The translations under genes were made by a program, and so were the position numbers. A stretch of DNA of 48,056 nt, from assembly GCA_002394305.1 (NCBI GenBank), contig DGTM01000038.1, positions 6,372 through 54,427 on the forward strand, given 5' to 3'. Numbering within the stretch: position 1 is the first letter of the stretch; every line of letters begins with the position of its first letter. Origin of the DNA: Prevotellaceae bacterium UBA4336 (GTDB taxonomy: Bacteria > Bacteroidota > Bacteroidia > Bacteroidales > Bacteroidaceae). The notes beneath the pieces are model-generated. The model saw only the letters and a list, made by a program, of their open reading frames with translations. It was not told the origin of the DNA and made no database searches. Of the stretch, positions 1-6,942 are shown one piece after another.

Positions 1-110
1 AGTGCTTTACTTCCTGCGCTGAAAGCGCATAACTTCTTATTTAACTCCATTTTATAACTCCCGAAACTCAAATCATTTTTAATTTTTCATTCTTTCATTT
101 CTTCATTTCT
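1..110. other. Left-edge intergenic DNA
   Basis: No coding region is supported here. A short perfect hairpin (TGCGCT-GAA-AGCGCA, 15-29) lies downstream of pepD, which reads leftward, but no clear T-run follows it on either strand. The rest is AT-rich, with TTTTTCATT-type motifs at about 70-100 that recur elsewhere in the window. Confidence 0.5.
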
Positions 111-117
111 TCATTTC
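94..117. repeat. 8-bp tandem repeat at the pepD 3' end
   Basis: Three perfect copies of TTCATTTC (94-101, 102-109, 110-117). The pepD stop codon (complement of 111-113) and its final Lys codons lie in or next to the third copy. Because 8 is not a multiple of 3, a change in copy number beyond the stop leaves the protein unchanged, whereas a change within the last copy would alter the C-terminus. Confidence 0.7.
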
Positions 118-1568
118 TTCGGAGCATTTTCGAGGATGGCGAGCAGATGGTCCCATACCATCTGGACGGTGGGGATGAGCAGCTTCTCGTCGGGGCTGTG
201 CACGCCGCGCAGCGTCGGGCCCATGCTTATCATGTCCATGCCGGGGAACTTCTCGCTGAACAGTCCGCACTCCAGGCCTGCGTGGATGCCGCGAACGACG
301 GGGTCTTTCCCGAAGAGCTTCTTGTACTGCTCCACGGCGATGCGCAGGATTTCGCTCTCCGGGTTCATCTTCCATCCCGGATAGCCTTCGCCTATCTCCA
401 CCTTGGCTCCTGCCAGCTCGAAGACGGCGGCAAACGTGTTCGCCATGTTCACGCGGGCGCTGTAGATGCTGCTGCGCTGGCTGCTGTTGACGTCGATGGT
501 CTTCGTCCCGGCATTCTTGCGGATGCTTGCCAGGTTGCTGCTCGTCTCGACGAGGTCGAGGTCCTGGCATACGGCAAAGACGCCGTTGTCTACGCCCTGC
601 AGGGCCCTGACGAGCCGCTGCGAGCAGTCCTTGTCGATAGCGCTCGCGGCCCCCTCCTCGCTCTCCAGCACGAACCTCATCGTCCTCTCCGTCACGCTGT
701 ACTCCTCCTCCACGTCGGCCTGGAAGACGTTCCAGTCGGCCGTGATGCTCTCCTTGTCCTTCGCAGGAACGGCGCACAGACACCATGCCTCGCGGGGAAT
801 GGCATTGTGCAGGCCGCCCGCCTGTATGTCGACAAGGCGTAGGTCGTACTTCTGCCCGCAGAGGTAGAGGAACCGCGCCAGCAGCTTGCAGGCATTGGCA
901 CGTTTCTTTTCGATGTCGTCGCCGCTGTGACCGCCTGTCAGGCCCTTGATGCTGAGCGAAAAGGTGAAGAAGCCTGCAGGCAGCGGTTCGTCCTCGTAGG
1001 TGAACTGGGCGAAGGTGCGGCAGCCGCCTGCGCAGGAGACGAATATCTCGCCCTCGTCCTCGCTGTCGAGGTTGACGAGCAGGCGGCCCGTCATGAAGTC
1101 GGGCTGCATGCCTTCGGCGCCGGTCAGGCCCGTCTCTTCGTCGCGCGTGAAGACGCATTCCAGCGGTCCGTGCTTGATGTCGTCCGACTGCAGCAGGGCC
1201 ATCTCCATCGCCACGCCGATGCCATCGTCCGCGCCCAGCGTCGTGCCCCTGGCCTTCATCCATTCGCCGTCGACATAGGTCTGTATGGCGTCGCGCATGA
1301 AGTCGAAGCAGACGTCCTTGTTCTTCTCGCACACCATGTCCATGTGGCTCTGCAGGACGATGGTCTGGCGGTTCTCCATGCCGGGCGTGGCGGGTTTGCG
1401 GATGATGACGTTGCCCACCTCGTCGCGTCGGGAGTCGAGGTGCAGGCTGCGCCCGAAGTCGAGCAGGAAGCTGGTCATCTTCTCCTCGTGCTTCGAGGGG
1501 CGGGGTATTCTGTTCACTTGTGCAAAGCACTCGAATACGCTTGTGGGTTGTAGAGCTATTTCGTTCAT
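111..1568 (-). CDS. pepD: Aminoacyl-histidine dipeptidase PepD (M20 family)
   Basis: A 485-aa cytosolic dipeptidase of the M20C (PepD, Xaa-His dipeptidase) family, which cleaves dipeptides such as beta-Ala-His with two active-site metal ions. Visible motifs are HMDMV (His75, Asp77), the bridging-Asp loop LGADDGIG (112-119) and the DEETG segment (Glu144/145) holding the catalytic Glu. The order and spacing match the family, and the length is normal (about 485 aa). Transcription is leftward from a TATATTTG box that overlaps the promoter of the divergent small membrane gene. The ORF ends inside an 8-bp repeat. A longer overlapping frame (103-1614) is a codon-bias shadow. Confident. Confidence 0.95.
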   Translation of the reverse strand: MNEIALQPTSVFECFAQVNRIPRPSKHEEKMTSFLLDFGRSLHLDSRRDEVGNVIIRKPATPGMENRQTIVLQSHMDMVCEKNKDVCFDFMRDAIQTYVDGEWMKARGTTLGADDGIGVAMEMALLQSDDIKHGPLECVFTRDEETGLTGAEGMQPDFMTGRLLVNLDSEDEGEIFVSCAGGCRTFAQFTYEDEPLPAGFFTFSLSIKGLTGGHSGDDIEKKRANACKLLARFLYLCGQKYDLRLVDIQAGGLHNAIPREAWCLCAVPAKDKESITADWNVFQADVEEEYSVTERTMRFVLESEEGAASAIDKDCSQRLVRALQGVDNGVFAVCQDLDLVETSSNLASIRKNAGTKTIDVNSSQRSSIYSARVNMANTFAAVFELAGAKVEIGEGYPGWKMNPESEILRIAVEQYKKLFGKDPVVRGIHAGLECGLFSEKFPGMDMISMGPTLRGVHSPDEKLLIPTVQMVWDHLLAILENAPKK

Positions 1569-1574
1569 GATTTA

Positions 1575-1606
1575 TTTGGTTAATGTGTTCCTTTTTTATA
1601 TCTTTG
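1575..1606 (+). promoter_or_regulatory. Promoter of the 68-aa membrane protein gene
   Basis: TTTG at 1575-1578, a 20-bp spacer, then TATCTTTG at 1599-1606. This is a full match to the Bacteroidota -33/-7 consensus. The predicted transcription start is near 1612, about 15 nt before the ATG at 1627. It overlaps the opposite-strand pepD promoter. Confidence 0.75.
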
Positions 1607-1611
1607 CAGTG

Positions 1612-1643
1612 CAAATATACTAAATTATGATGAAAGTCGCAAT
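1612..1643 (-). promoter_or_regulatory. Promoter of pepD
   Basis: On the minus strand, TATATTTG (complement of 1612-1619) matches the Bacteroidota -7 box. ATTG (complement of 1640-1643), 20 bp upstream, is a partial -33 element. The predicted start gives a leader of about 35-40 nt before the pepD ATG at 1568. Confidence 0.65.
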
Positions 1644-1833
1644 ACTTACCCTTGGGATTGTTGCCTTATCGGTGTTGTTTTTATGTGTGAAGATGATTCT
1701 CAAGCCTGGAAGCAAGTTCGGCAGCACCCATATCGGAGGCAGCAAAGCCATGCGCGACCATGGCATCCATTGTGTGCAGAGCATGGACGCCTTCGAGCGC
1801 AGGGAGAAGAAGACCCGCGTCAGGGAAAGGTAG
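1627..1833 (+). CDS. Small single-pass membrane protein, unknown function
   Basis: A 68-aa protein with one N-terminal hydrophobic segment (about residues 4-22), then a basic, charged tail ending in RVRER. The expected topology is a single helix with a short soluble tail. A consensus promoter directly upstream (1575-1606) supports real expression. Small proteins of this shape are common next to housekeeping genes in Bacteroidales, but I cannot name a family. ATG codons at 1627 and 1630 are both possible starts. The WYL gene follows 25 bp later with no promoter of its own visible, so the two may be co-transcribed. Confidence 0.7.
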   Translation: MMKVAILTLGIVALSVLFLCVKMILKPGSKFGSTHIGGSKAMRDHGIHCVQSMDAFERREKKTRVRER

Positions 1834-1858
1834 CCTCCGTTGTCCTTGAGAACAGACA

Positions 1859-2791
1859 ATGATAAGCAAGACCTATTATAAATACATCTGGCTTCTCGAC
1901 CTGTTGCTTAACAGCGACACCCCCCTTCCGTTTGACGTCATAAGTTCGGAATGGGACCTCAATCCTATGGCCGATGATACTACTTTAGCTCTTCGCACAT
2001 TCCATGAATACAGGAAGGGCATAAAGGAGATGTTTGGGGTGGAAATCGTATGTGACCGCAAGAGAAATGTGTATTACATCAAGAACCCTGAGGTCTTGGA
2101 CGAGAATCGACTGACTAAATGGCTGCTGCGCAAGTATAGTATTCCCAAGGACTTTGCGACGTTCAATGGCATGAAGGATAGAGTATTGCTTGAGGAGATT
2201 CCTTTGGGGCAAGCTTTCTTGGACAATATCTTGGATGCCATGCAAAGGAATGTGGAGCTGCTGATAGACTATCAGCGCTATGAAAGAGGGCTGGAAGAAG
2301 AACACATGCAAACGTTCCATTTTCAACCATACGCCTTGAAGGTCTTTAATCGCCGTTGGTATCTCTTGGGATACAAGAAAGAGAAGGAAGACTTGCGACT
2401 TATATCTTTAGACCGCATTCATGATTTGAAGAAAACGAGCACTCATTTTGAATTGCCGACAGACTTTGATGCGAGGAAGTACTTTGCGGATGTGGTTGGT
2501 GTTTATAAGGACAAGGACAAGCAAGCCTTGAATGTTAAGATTCGTGCTTATGGCGTGCAGGCAGAGTATCTTCGTTCAACACCTCTGCACAAAAGTCAGG
2601 CAGAAGTTCGTTCCAAACATGGAGAATTTGCGGAGTTTACGTATAGATTATGTATAACTCCAGAGCTTATCAGTCTGCTGTTGGCAATGGGAGAAAAAGT
2701 GGAAGTCCTGGAGCCAAAAGAATTGAAAGAAGAAATGAAGAAGAGAATAAGTAAGATGTTTAACTGTTATGCAGAAAAAGATTATGAGTAA
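1859..2791 (+). CDS. WYL-domain transcriptional regulator
   Basis: A 310-aa protein. The N-terminal ~75 residues look like a winged helix-turn-helix region. A central WYL domain (about 130-215) contains the diagnostic RWYLLGY at 166-172 and the ISLDRI strand at 182-187. A C-terminal extension (220-310) is typical of WYL regulators. The family binds DNA and senses ligands, often nucleic acids or nucleotides, through the WYL pocket. Members commonly sit in or next to defence islands. The stop codon overlaps the start of the nuclease-like gene, so the two are translationally coupled, and WYL may control the nuclease. The WYL assignment is firm, but its target is unknown. Confidence 0.88.
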   Translation: MISKTYYKYIWLLDLLLNSDTPLPFDVISSEWDLNPMADDTTLALRTFHEYRKGIKEMFGVEIVCDRKRNVYYIKNPEVLDENRLTKWLLRKYSIPKDFATFNGMKDRVLLEEIPLGQAFLDNILDAMQRNVELLIDYQRYERGLEEEHMQTFHFQPYALKVFNRRWYLLGYKKEKEDLRLISLDRIHDLKKTSTHFELPTDFDARKYFADVVGVYKDKDKQALNVKIRAYGVQAEYLRSTPLHKSQAEVRSKHGEFAEFTYRLCITPELISLLLAMGEKVEVLEPKELKEEMKKRISKMFNCYAEKDYE

Positions 2792-3503
2792 TACATCTAT
2801 AGGTGCAGCAACAAAGGGTAGCAAATTTCAGATGCAGCGTTTGACGTTGCCCGAGAATCAAAACAAATTTAACGAGTTCATGGGAGAAAGATTTAATTGG
2901 TTTTCCCCATTACTTGAAGATAAATTCAGAGAGTACCGGATGAACTCCCCAATATTACTTAAAGAAATAGGAATTCCACAAACTTTAAAGAAAAAATATT
3001 TAAGTTCTTTCTGGCCATCACCTCAGCCACAATGGGATGGTATTGCTTGGGGAAAAGATAATGCTCTATTTCTTTTTGAAGCAAAATCACATATTAGCGA
3101 AATTATTCCAGGGAGAGATGGAGACCCAGAAAACGACAAGAAGAAATATAATTCTATAATGCGAAGTGCCAATCTTTTGTTTGATATTGAAGATACTGAT
3201 AATAATCGTGAGATTTGGTGTAAGAAATATTATCAAATTTCTAATCGAATCGCCTTTACAAACCAACTACGTGAAATAAGCAAAGTATCAAAATCAGAAG
3301 TGAGGTACAAGAATGTCATTCTCATTTTTCTAAACTTTGTAAATGATATGACATGGGAGAAAGAGCAACTTACTGTTGATAGTTCACAAATATGGGAACA
3401 ACATTATAGTAAAACTATACTTCCTGAACTTGGTATTAGTAAAGAAAAACTAGAAAAACAAAATATATATATAGTAAATTTCGACTTAAATCTATTAGTA
3501 TAA
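2784..3503 (+). CDS. PD-(D/E)XK nuclease-like protein, possible restriction endonuclease
   Basis: About 239 aa. A QWDGI segment is followed 14 residues later by FLFEAKSH. This D-(X)n-E-A-K arrangement (Asp85, Glu99, Lys101 in this numbering) is the catalytic signature of PD-(D/E)XK nucleases. A later YYQISNRIAF segment and a hydrophobic strand (VILIFLNFVND) resemble Bacteroidota restriction-endonuclease-like proteins. I chose the ATG at 2784 because it overlaps the WYL stop (ATGAGTAA). An ATG at 2769 would add five residues. Base composition is distinctly AT-richer than the flanks, which suggests horizontal acquisition. No methyltransferase is adjacent, so a classical type II system is not supported. 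The function is inferred from the motif only. Confidence 0.7.
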   Translation: MSNTSIGAATKGSKFQMQRLTLPENQNKFNEFMGERFNWFSPLLEDKFREYRMNSPILLKEIGIPQTLKKKYLSSFWPSPQPQWDGIAWGKDNALFLFEAKSHISEIIPGRDGDPENDKKKYNSIMRSANLLFDIEDTDNNREIWCKKYYQISNRIAFTNQLREISKVSKSEVRYKNVILIFLNFVNDMTWEKEQLTVDSSQIWEQHYSKTILPELGISKEKLEKQNIYIVNFDLNLLV

Positions 3504-3579
3504 CATATTTGTTGAACTGAAAAGATAACAGTTTTTTTTCGATAATTAGCGAATAGCGAAAATTTCCTCTAAGCTTCTG

Positions 3580-3618
3580 CGGCGTTTTTGCATAGATAAT
3601 AGCGAAAACGCCGTTTTT
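3580..3618 (+). terminator. Intrinsic terminator after the WYL/nuclease pair
   Basis: CGGCGTTTTTGC (3580-3591) pairs with GCGAAAACGCCG (3602-3613) in a 12-bp stem with one wobble and a 10-nt loop, followed by TTTTT and a second T-run. It separates the WYL/nuclease unit from the sigma-factor cluster. Confidence 0.75.
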
Positions 3619-3679
3619 CCGTTTTTTCTTATCGTATAATATATAGAGGGCCTTCCTAACAACCCCTCCTTGGAAATAT

Positions 3680-4303
3680 ATGATGAAAGAAAACAAAACC
3701 TTATCACTCGAGAAGTATCTTCAGGAAATCAGTCGCGAACCTCTTATTTCTGCGGAAGAGGAGATTGAACTGTCGAAGAAGATACATGCAGGCGACCGTG
3801 CCGCTCTTGAGAAGCTGGTCCGCGCTAACCTTCGCTTTGTGGTCACAGTTGCCAATCAGTACAAAGACCAGGGACTTTCTTTGCCCGACCTCATAAACGA
3901 GGGTAATGTAGGACTTATCAGAGCAGCAGAGAAGTTCGACGAGACACGCGGCTTCAAATTTATCTCCTATGCCGTCTGGTGGATTCGCGAGCGGATTATT
4001 CACGCCCTTGCAGAGGAACAAAGACAAAACTCGCGCCAGCTCTCAGGCGAACTCCCTTCTCCTGACAATCTTATTGCTCCTTCAGGATTGACTGGCGAGA
4101 CCATCTCTGCTGAAACGAACCAAGCACTCGGCTTGCTCGGAGAACGTGAGAGGCTCATAATAGAATGTACCTTCGGTATCAATGGCCAGCCGGAAATGAC
4201 ACTCGACGAAATGGGCGAAAGGATGGGACTAAGCCGACAGCGCGTCCGCCAAATCAGAGAAAAATCCATCCGAAAACTTCGAACAATTGGAATCCAGTTT
4301 TAA
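3680..4303 (+). CDS. Short sigma-70 family factor lacking region 3
   Basis: A 207-aa primary-type (group 1/2-like) sigma factor. Region 1.2 (LEKYLQEISREPLISAEEE, about 10-28) and region 2 (about 40-112) are nearly canonical, including DLINEGNVGLI and FISYAVWWIRERI. Region 4 is intact at 150-202 (MTLDEMGERMGLSRQRVRQ). The ~70-residue region 3, including the sigma finger, is replaced by a short Ser/Pro-rich linker (115-145). Housekeeping RpoD of this phylum is about 286 aa and keeps region 3. The protein should still contact -10 and -35 elements, but its start-site selection should differ, or it may act as a competitor or decoy. It heads a same-strand cluster (gaps of 18 and 12 bp, then an overlap). 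No consensus promoter was found. Sigma identity is certain; the role is not known. Confidence 0.9.
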   Translation: MMKENKTLSLEKYLQEISREPLISAEEEIELSKKIHAGDRAALEKLVRANLRFVVTVANQYKDQGLSLPDLINEGNVGLIRAAEKFDETRGFKFISYAVWWIRERIIHALAEEQRQNSRQLSGELPSPDNLIAPSGLTGETISAETNQALGLLGERERLIIECTFGINGQPEMTLDEMGERMGLSRQRVRQIREKSIRKLRTIGIQF

Positions 4304-4321
4304 TAACAAATAAAGAAAAAC

Positions 4322-4780
4322 ATGATAACAACAGTACTTGCAACCAACAAGACGGAATTTCAAAAGTACATCAAACAGCTCAAGGTAAAAGGCAAACGCA
4401 TCTTCAGCCCGGATGAAGTAGATTATCTGGCTAATTGCGATGGCTTCGAAGCCGTTGAACTTAAACAAGAAGACGAGACAGACGAGGAGTTCCTCACTCT
4501 CTTCTCTACCTGGCTCCACGAGCGTCCTCAACAATCAGGCCACACAGATTATTACATCCTTTTCTATCTTCGCACGGGCGAGCAGCTTACCTCCGAACAA
4601 TTCGAATATATGGAACGGAATGTTGCAGAGTGCTTCGAAACGAATCATGGATGGCTCTATGAACTGAACGACCGCCTGCGCTTCCGCCTTCGAATCAGGA
4701 TGATTTGCAGCTTCAAAAAAACTTTCCGCCGTCTTGCGCGGAAAGACTGGCGAAAAGGAATGGATATTAACGAACAATAA
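4322..4780 (+). CDS. Unknown 152-aa protein of the sigma/DnaE-like cluster
   Basis: I do not recognise a family. The first ~100 residues are acidic and of mixed alpha/beta character. The C-terminal ~45 residues are strongly basic and aromatic, with several Arg/Lys-rich stretches (RLRFRLRIR, RRLARKDWRK) that could bind nucleic acid. No signal peptide or membrane segment is seen. It lies 18 bp after the sigma gene and 12 bp before the DnaE-like gene, so co-expression is likely. Since its neighbours are remnants of core replication and transcription proteins, a profile search against subunits of those machines would be the informative test. Confidence 0.75.
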   Translation: MITTVLATNKTEFQKYIKQLKVKGKRIFSPDEVDYLANCDGFEAVELKQEDETDEEFLTLFSTWLHERPQQSGHTDYYILFYLRTGEQLTSEQFEYMERNVAECFETNHGWLYELNDRLRFRLRIRMICSFKKTFRRLARKDWRKGMDINEQ

Positions 4781-4792
4781 TAAAAGAACAAA

Positions 4793-5707
4793 ATGGAAAG
4801 AACACACACAGATATCCTAAAGGGACTTGTTAGCGCAGGAAAAAGGTGGCGCTATGGCGAAAAGGCTGACAATCTGGTGACGCGAAGAATTGTATGGGAG
4901 CTGATGCACATTATCAAGGCCGAACATGTTGATTACTATCTGATGGCCTTCTGGATATTCAGGTACTCGGTGCAAGACATAAACTATTGGGCAAGAGGGG
5001 CGGTATCATCATCAGTTGTCTGCTATTGCCTGGGACTTACAGAGGTTGACCCTATTAAGTATGGCCTTCATTCTGCCAGGTTCGTTAATGAAGACCTACC
5101 CAAGTTCCAGTTCGATATAGAGGCATCGCGCTTCGACGAGTTCATGAAGAGAGCGGAGGATATGCTACAAGCCAATGCAGAGGACTTTGATATTACTGCC
5201 ATCAGAGAATGCCTGTTCAAGGACTTGAAGCCATCGTCTTATTTGAACAAAAAAAAGGAAAGGCCTTTGCCCGATGACCTCGAAGATGAGTTTGCACGTT
5301 ATGCTCTTAGCTTCCCAGATACCATAAACCTGTATGAGAGTTATAGCCTACGTAAAGAAGCGCATGAAAAATGGAAGCATACGGGAATCAATCAACTGGA
5401 TAAGATTTTGGCTTCAACTTATGGGATTTTGGCTTTTCAGGAACAAATGATTAATATCTTGCATGAACTTTTTCATGTAAGAACTATTGAAGCTAATGGT
5501 ATTCGGCTTGCTATTCAAAGAGGTGAGTCAGAACTATTAGAGGCTTCTAAAGCAGAACTTTTTTCAAATTTGAAAGACCTTACTGCCAAGGAAGCAGAAA
5601 GGGTTTGGAATGTGCTTGTCAGCAATCGCAAAGCCTTCCTGAAAGCTCATGCAGTAAGCAGAGTTTTGATAAACTATAAATATGAAATTCAACAAAAACA
5701 ATTATGA
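4793..5707 (+). CDS. Miniature DnaE (DNA polymerase III alpha)-like protein, probably non-catalytic
   Basis: 304 aa. Residues 33-115 align by eye with the DnaE palm: ARGAVSSSVVCYCLGLTEVDPIKY (67-90, split here as ARGAVSSSV and LGLTEVDP) matches the RGSAAGSLVAY...DPLKYGL block, then RFVNE and FQFDIE (105-110) fall where DnaE has PDFDID. Residues 200-230 (TYGILAFQEQ) match the TYGVxxYQEQ block. Residues 280-296 (FLKAHAVSRVLINY) match the FNKSHSAAYALISY block. The first catalytic Asp appears to be Gln106 and the segment with the third (KxDxLGL) is missing. The PHP, beta-binding, OB and tau-binding regions are absent too. DnaE is normally about 1,160-1,270 aa. The stop overlaps the next start (ATGA). 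I infer a structural or regulatory derivative. Confidence 0.75.
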   Translation: MERTHTDILKGLVSAGKRWRYGEKADNLVTRRIVWELMHIIKAEHVDYYLMAFWIFRYSVQDINYWARGAVSSSVVCYCLGLTEVDPIKYGLHSARFVNEDLPKFQFDIEASRFDEFMKRAEDMLQANAEDFDITAIRECLFKDLKPSSYLNKKKERPLPDDLEDEFARYALSFPDTINLYESYSLRKEAHEKWKHTGINQLDKILASTYGILAFQEQMINILHELFHVRTIEANGIRLAIQRGESELLEASKAELFSNLKDLTAKEAERVWNVLVSNRKAFLKAHAVSRVLINYKYEIQQKQL

Positions 5708-6135
5708 AAGCAGCAATTATAAACAAAGGTGGAGAAGCCACTCTTTCAATCAAAGGCGATTTTTATCAGATTCTTGATGAGAACTTTAAGGAAATATGCA
5801 AGGCAATCACCAACAAAGTCAAAAGCCTTAAAGAAATGAAGGCTTTCCTCGATGCGGATGACCAGGTACTTAATACTATCGTCCTAATTATCAAGAAATC
5901 CAGCACCCCAGAAGGCGCAGCCATAAAATTTCAAGAAGAACTAGGCATGAGCAAAATGGCGGCCAAATATCTTTTGAACATGCCTTTGTTTACACTTGTT
6001 TCCTTGACCGTAGAAGGCATTGAGCAAGAATTGGCAGAATATAGAAAGCAGATGGAAGCCATCAGTTCCCTTTGCCAACCAGAGATAGAGTTCATGGAAT
6101 GTGACGACATAAAACGAACACCATCAATTTGCTAA
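5704..6135 (+). CDS. GyrA/ParC C-gate-like fragment protein
   Basis: 143 aa. Residues 43-122 align by eye with the coiled-coil and C-gate part of type IIA topoisomerase A subunits. IIKKSSTPEGAA matches the IxxIRxSxTPEEA block, FQEELGMSKMAAKYLLNMPL matches the xxFxLSexQAxAILdMrL block, and FTLVSLTVEGIEQELAEY matches qrLTgLExxKIeeEy. The winged helix with the catalytic Tyr, the tower and the C-terminal beta-pinwheel are all absent, so it cannot cleave DNA. GyrA and ParC are about 750-900 aa. It overlaps the DnaE-like gene by 4 nt, which is strong evidence of coupled translation. It could dimerise or bind a topoisomerase, which is inference. Confidence 0.7.
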   Translation: MKAAIINKGGEATLSIKGDFYQILDENFKEICKAITNKVKSLKEMKAFLDADDQVLNTIVLIIKKSSTPEGAAIKFQEELGMSKMAAKYLLNMPLFTLVSLTVEGIEQELAEYRKQMEAISSLCQPEIEFMECDDIKRTPSIC

Positions 6136-6201
6136 TAATAAGTAATTCAAGTATAGTTGTAAAATCAAACATAAATAGGAAGAACATAAAAAAGAGACAT
6201 T

Positions 6202-6693
6202 ATGGCACAGCACATCATTCGTGATTCTAAAGGTAGAGTGGAGAAAATCCTAAATGACAAAGAGTATGCAGAACATCAAAAAACTGGATGCCTCACTAAG
6301 ATATTCTTGTTTATAATTTCTATTATTGTTGTCATTGCTATTGCAATTAATGGAGATAATAATGAGGGGAAAGGTGGCTCTGAAAAAATTGAAAAAACAG
6401 CCCAAAAGGAACGTTCCCAATTAGAAGTCTCTACTACCCAATCTAAGGGTCAAAAAGAAGATGCTGACAGCAAACAACAACAACCTTCGGCAGAGACGAC
6501 TCCCTTATTAGAGGCAGACATAGAATCTTCTTCCGAATCAGTAGTGGCTGTAGAGCGAGAGTCACAAGATATAGATGTTTCCTCTATGTCAGATGATTCT
6601 GAGCAAGAACAGCACCTTTCTCGCAAAGAAAGGCGTGCTTTGCGAAAAGCAAAGAAGCGTTTGCAGAAGGAAATTGAGAAAGAAAATGACTAA
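6202..6693 (+). CDS. Single-pass membrane protein with charged, low-complexity tail
   Basis: 163 aa. A short polar N-terminus (1-29) precedes one transmembrane helix (about 31-49, IFLFIISIIVVIAIAI), then a long disordered region rich in Ser, Glu, Gln and Lys (50-140), and a basic helix (RKERRALRKAKKRLQKE) at the end. No enzymatic motif is visible. It starts 66 bp after the GyrA-like gene and no promoter is obvious between them, so it may be the last gene of that cluster. It could tether something to the membrane, but that is a guess. AT-richer than the chromosomal flanks. Confidence 0.7.
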   Translation: MAQHIIRDSKGRVEKILNDKEYAEHQKTGCLTKIFLFIISIIVVIAIAINGDNNEGKGGSEKIEKTAQKERSQLEVSTTQSKGQKEDADSKQQQPSAETTPLLEADIESSSESVVAVERESQDIDVSSMSDDSEQEQHLSRKERRALRKAKKRLQKEIEKEND

Positions 6694-6734
6694 AAAGAAT
6701 TTTCAGAAGTGCGGGAAGTGGTGATATGGTTGTT

Positions 6735-6755
6735 AAGCTGCCTAAGCAGTTTTTT
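6735..6755 (+). terminator. Weak terminator after the membrane protein gene
   Basis: AAGCTGC-CTAA-GCAGTTT gives a ~7-bp stem with one wobble, running into TTTTTT. It lies about 40 bp after the stop of the 163-aa gene and would end the sigma/DnaE-like cluster transcript. Confidence 0.5.
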
Positions 6756-6908
6756 ACGTTTAAGAGCCTCCTGCTTTTGCTGGATTAAGTTGATAAAATG
6801 TTGTTTTTTTCTGCCTGCGTTATGCTGCTTTTTAGGAAGAATTCATCATAAAACCTTCCTTTTTAAGGAAAATCTTGCGTAAAGTTCGTTTATCTCTTAT
6901 TTTTTTTG

Positions 6909-6916
6909 TACTTTTG
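6909..6916 (+). promoter_or_regulatory. Promoter -7 box of the 58-aa ORF
   Basis: TACTTTTG at 6909-6916 fits TAnnTTTG. The -33 position holds only a weak match (GTTCG, near 6884-6888). The predicted start is near 6922, about 20 nt before the ATG at 6943. Confidence 0.6.
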
Positions 6917-6942
6917 CGGCGCGAAATAGAGAAAAGAGGACT

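Noticed and set aside
103..1614. 503-aa frame overlapping pepD
   Set aside because: Arg/Pro/His-rich shadow, while the pepD frame carries the M20 metal-binding motifs.
3680..6135. Decayed prophage remnant as the explanation of the cluster
   Set aside because: No structural, integrase or lysis genes are seen and the frames are intact with tight spacing and an ATGA overlap. It is kept open only as origin, not as present state.
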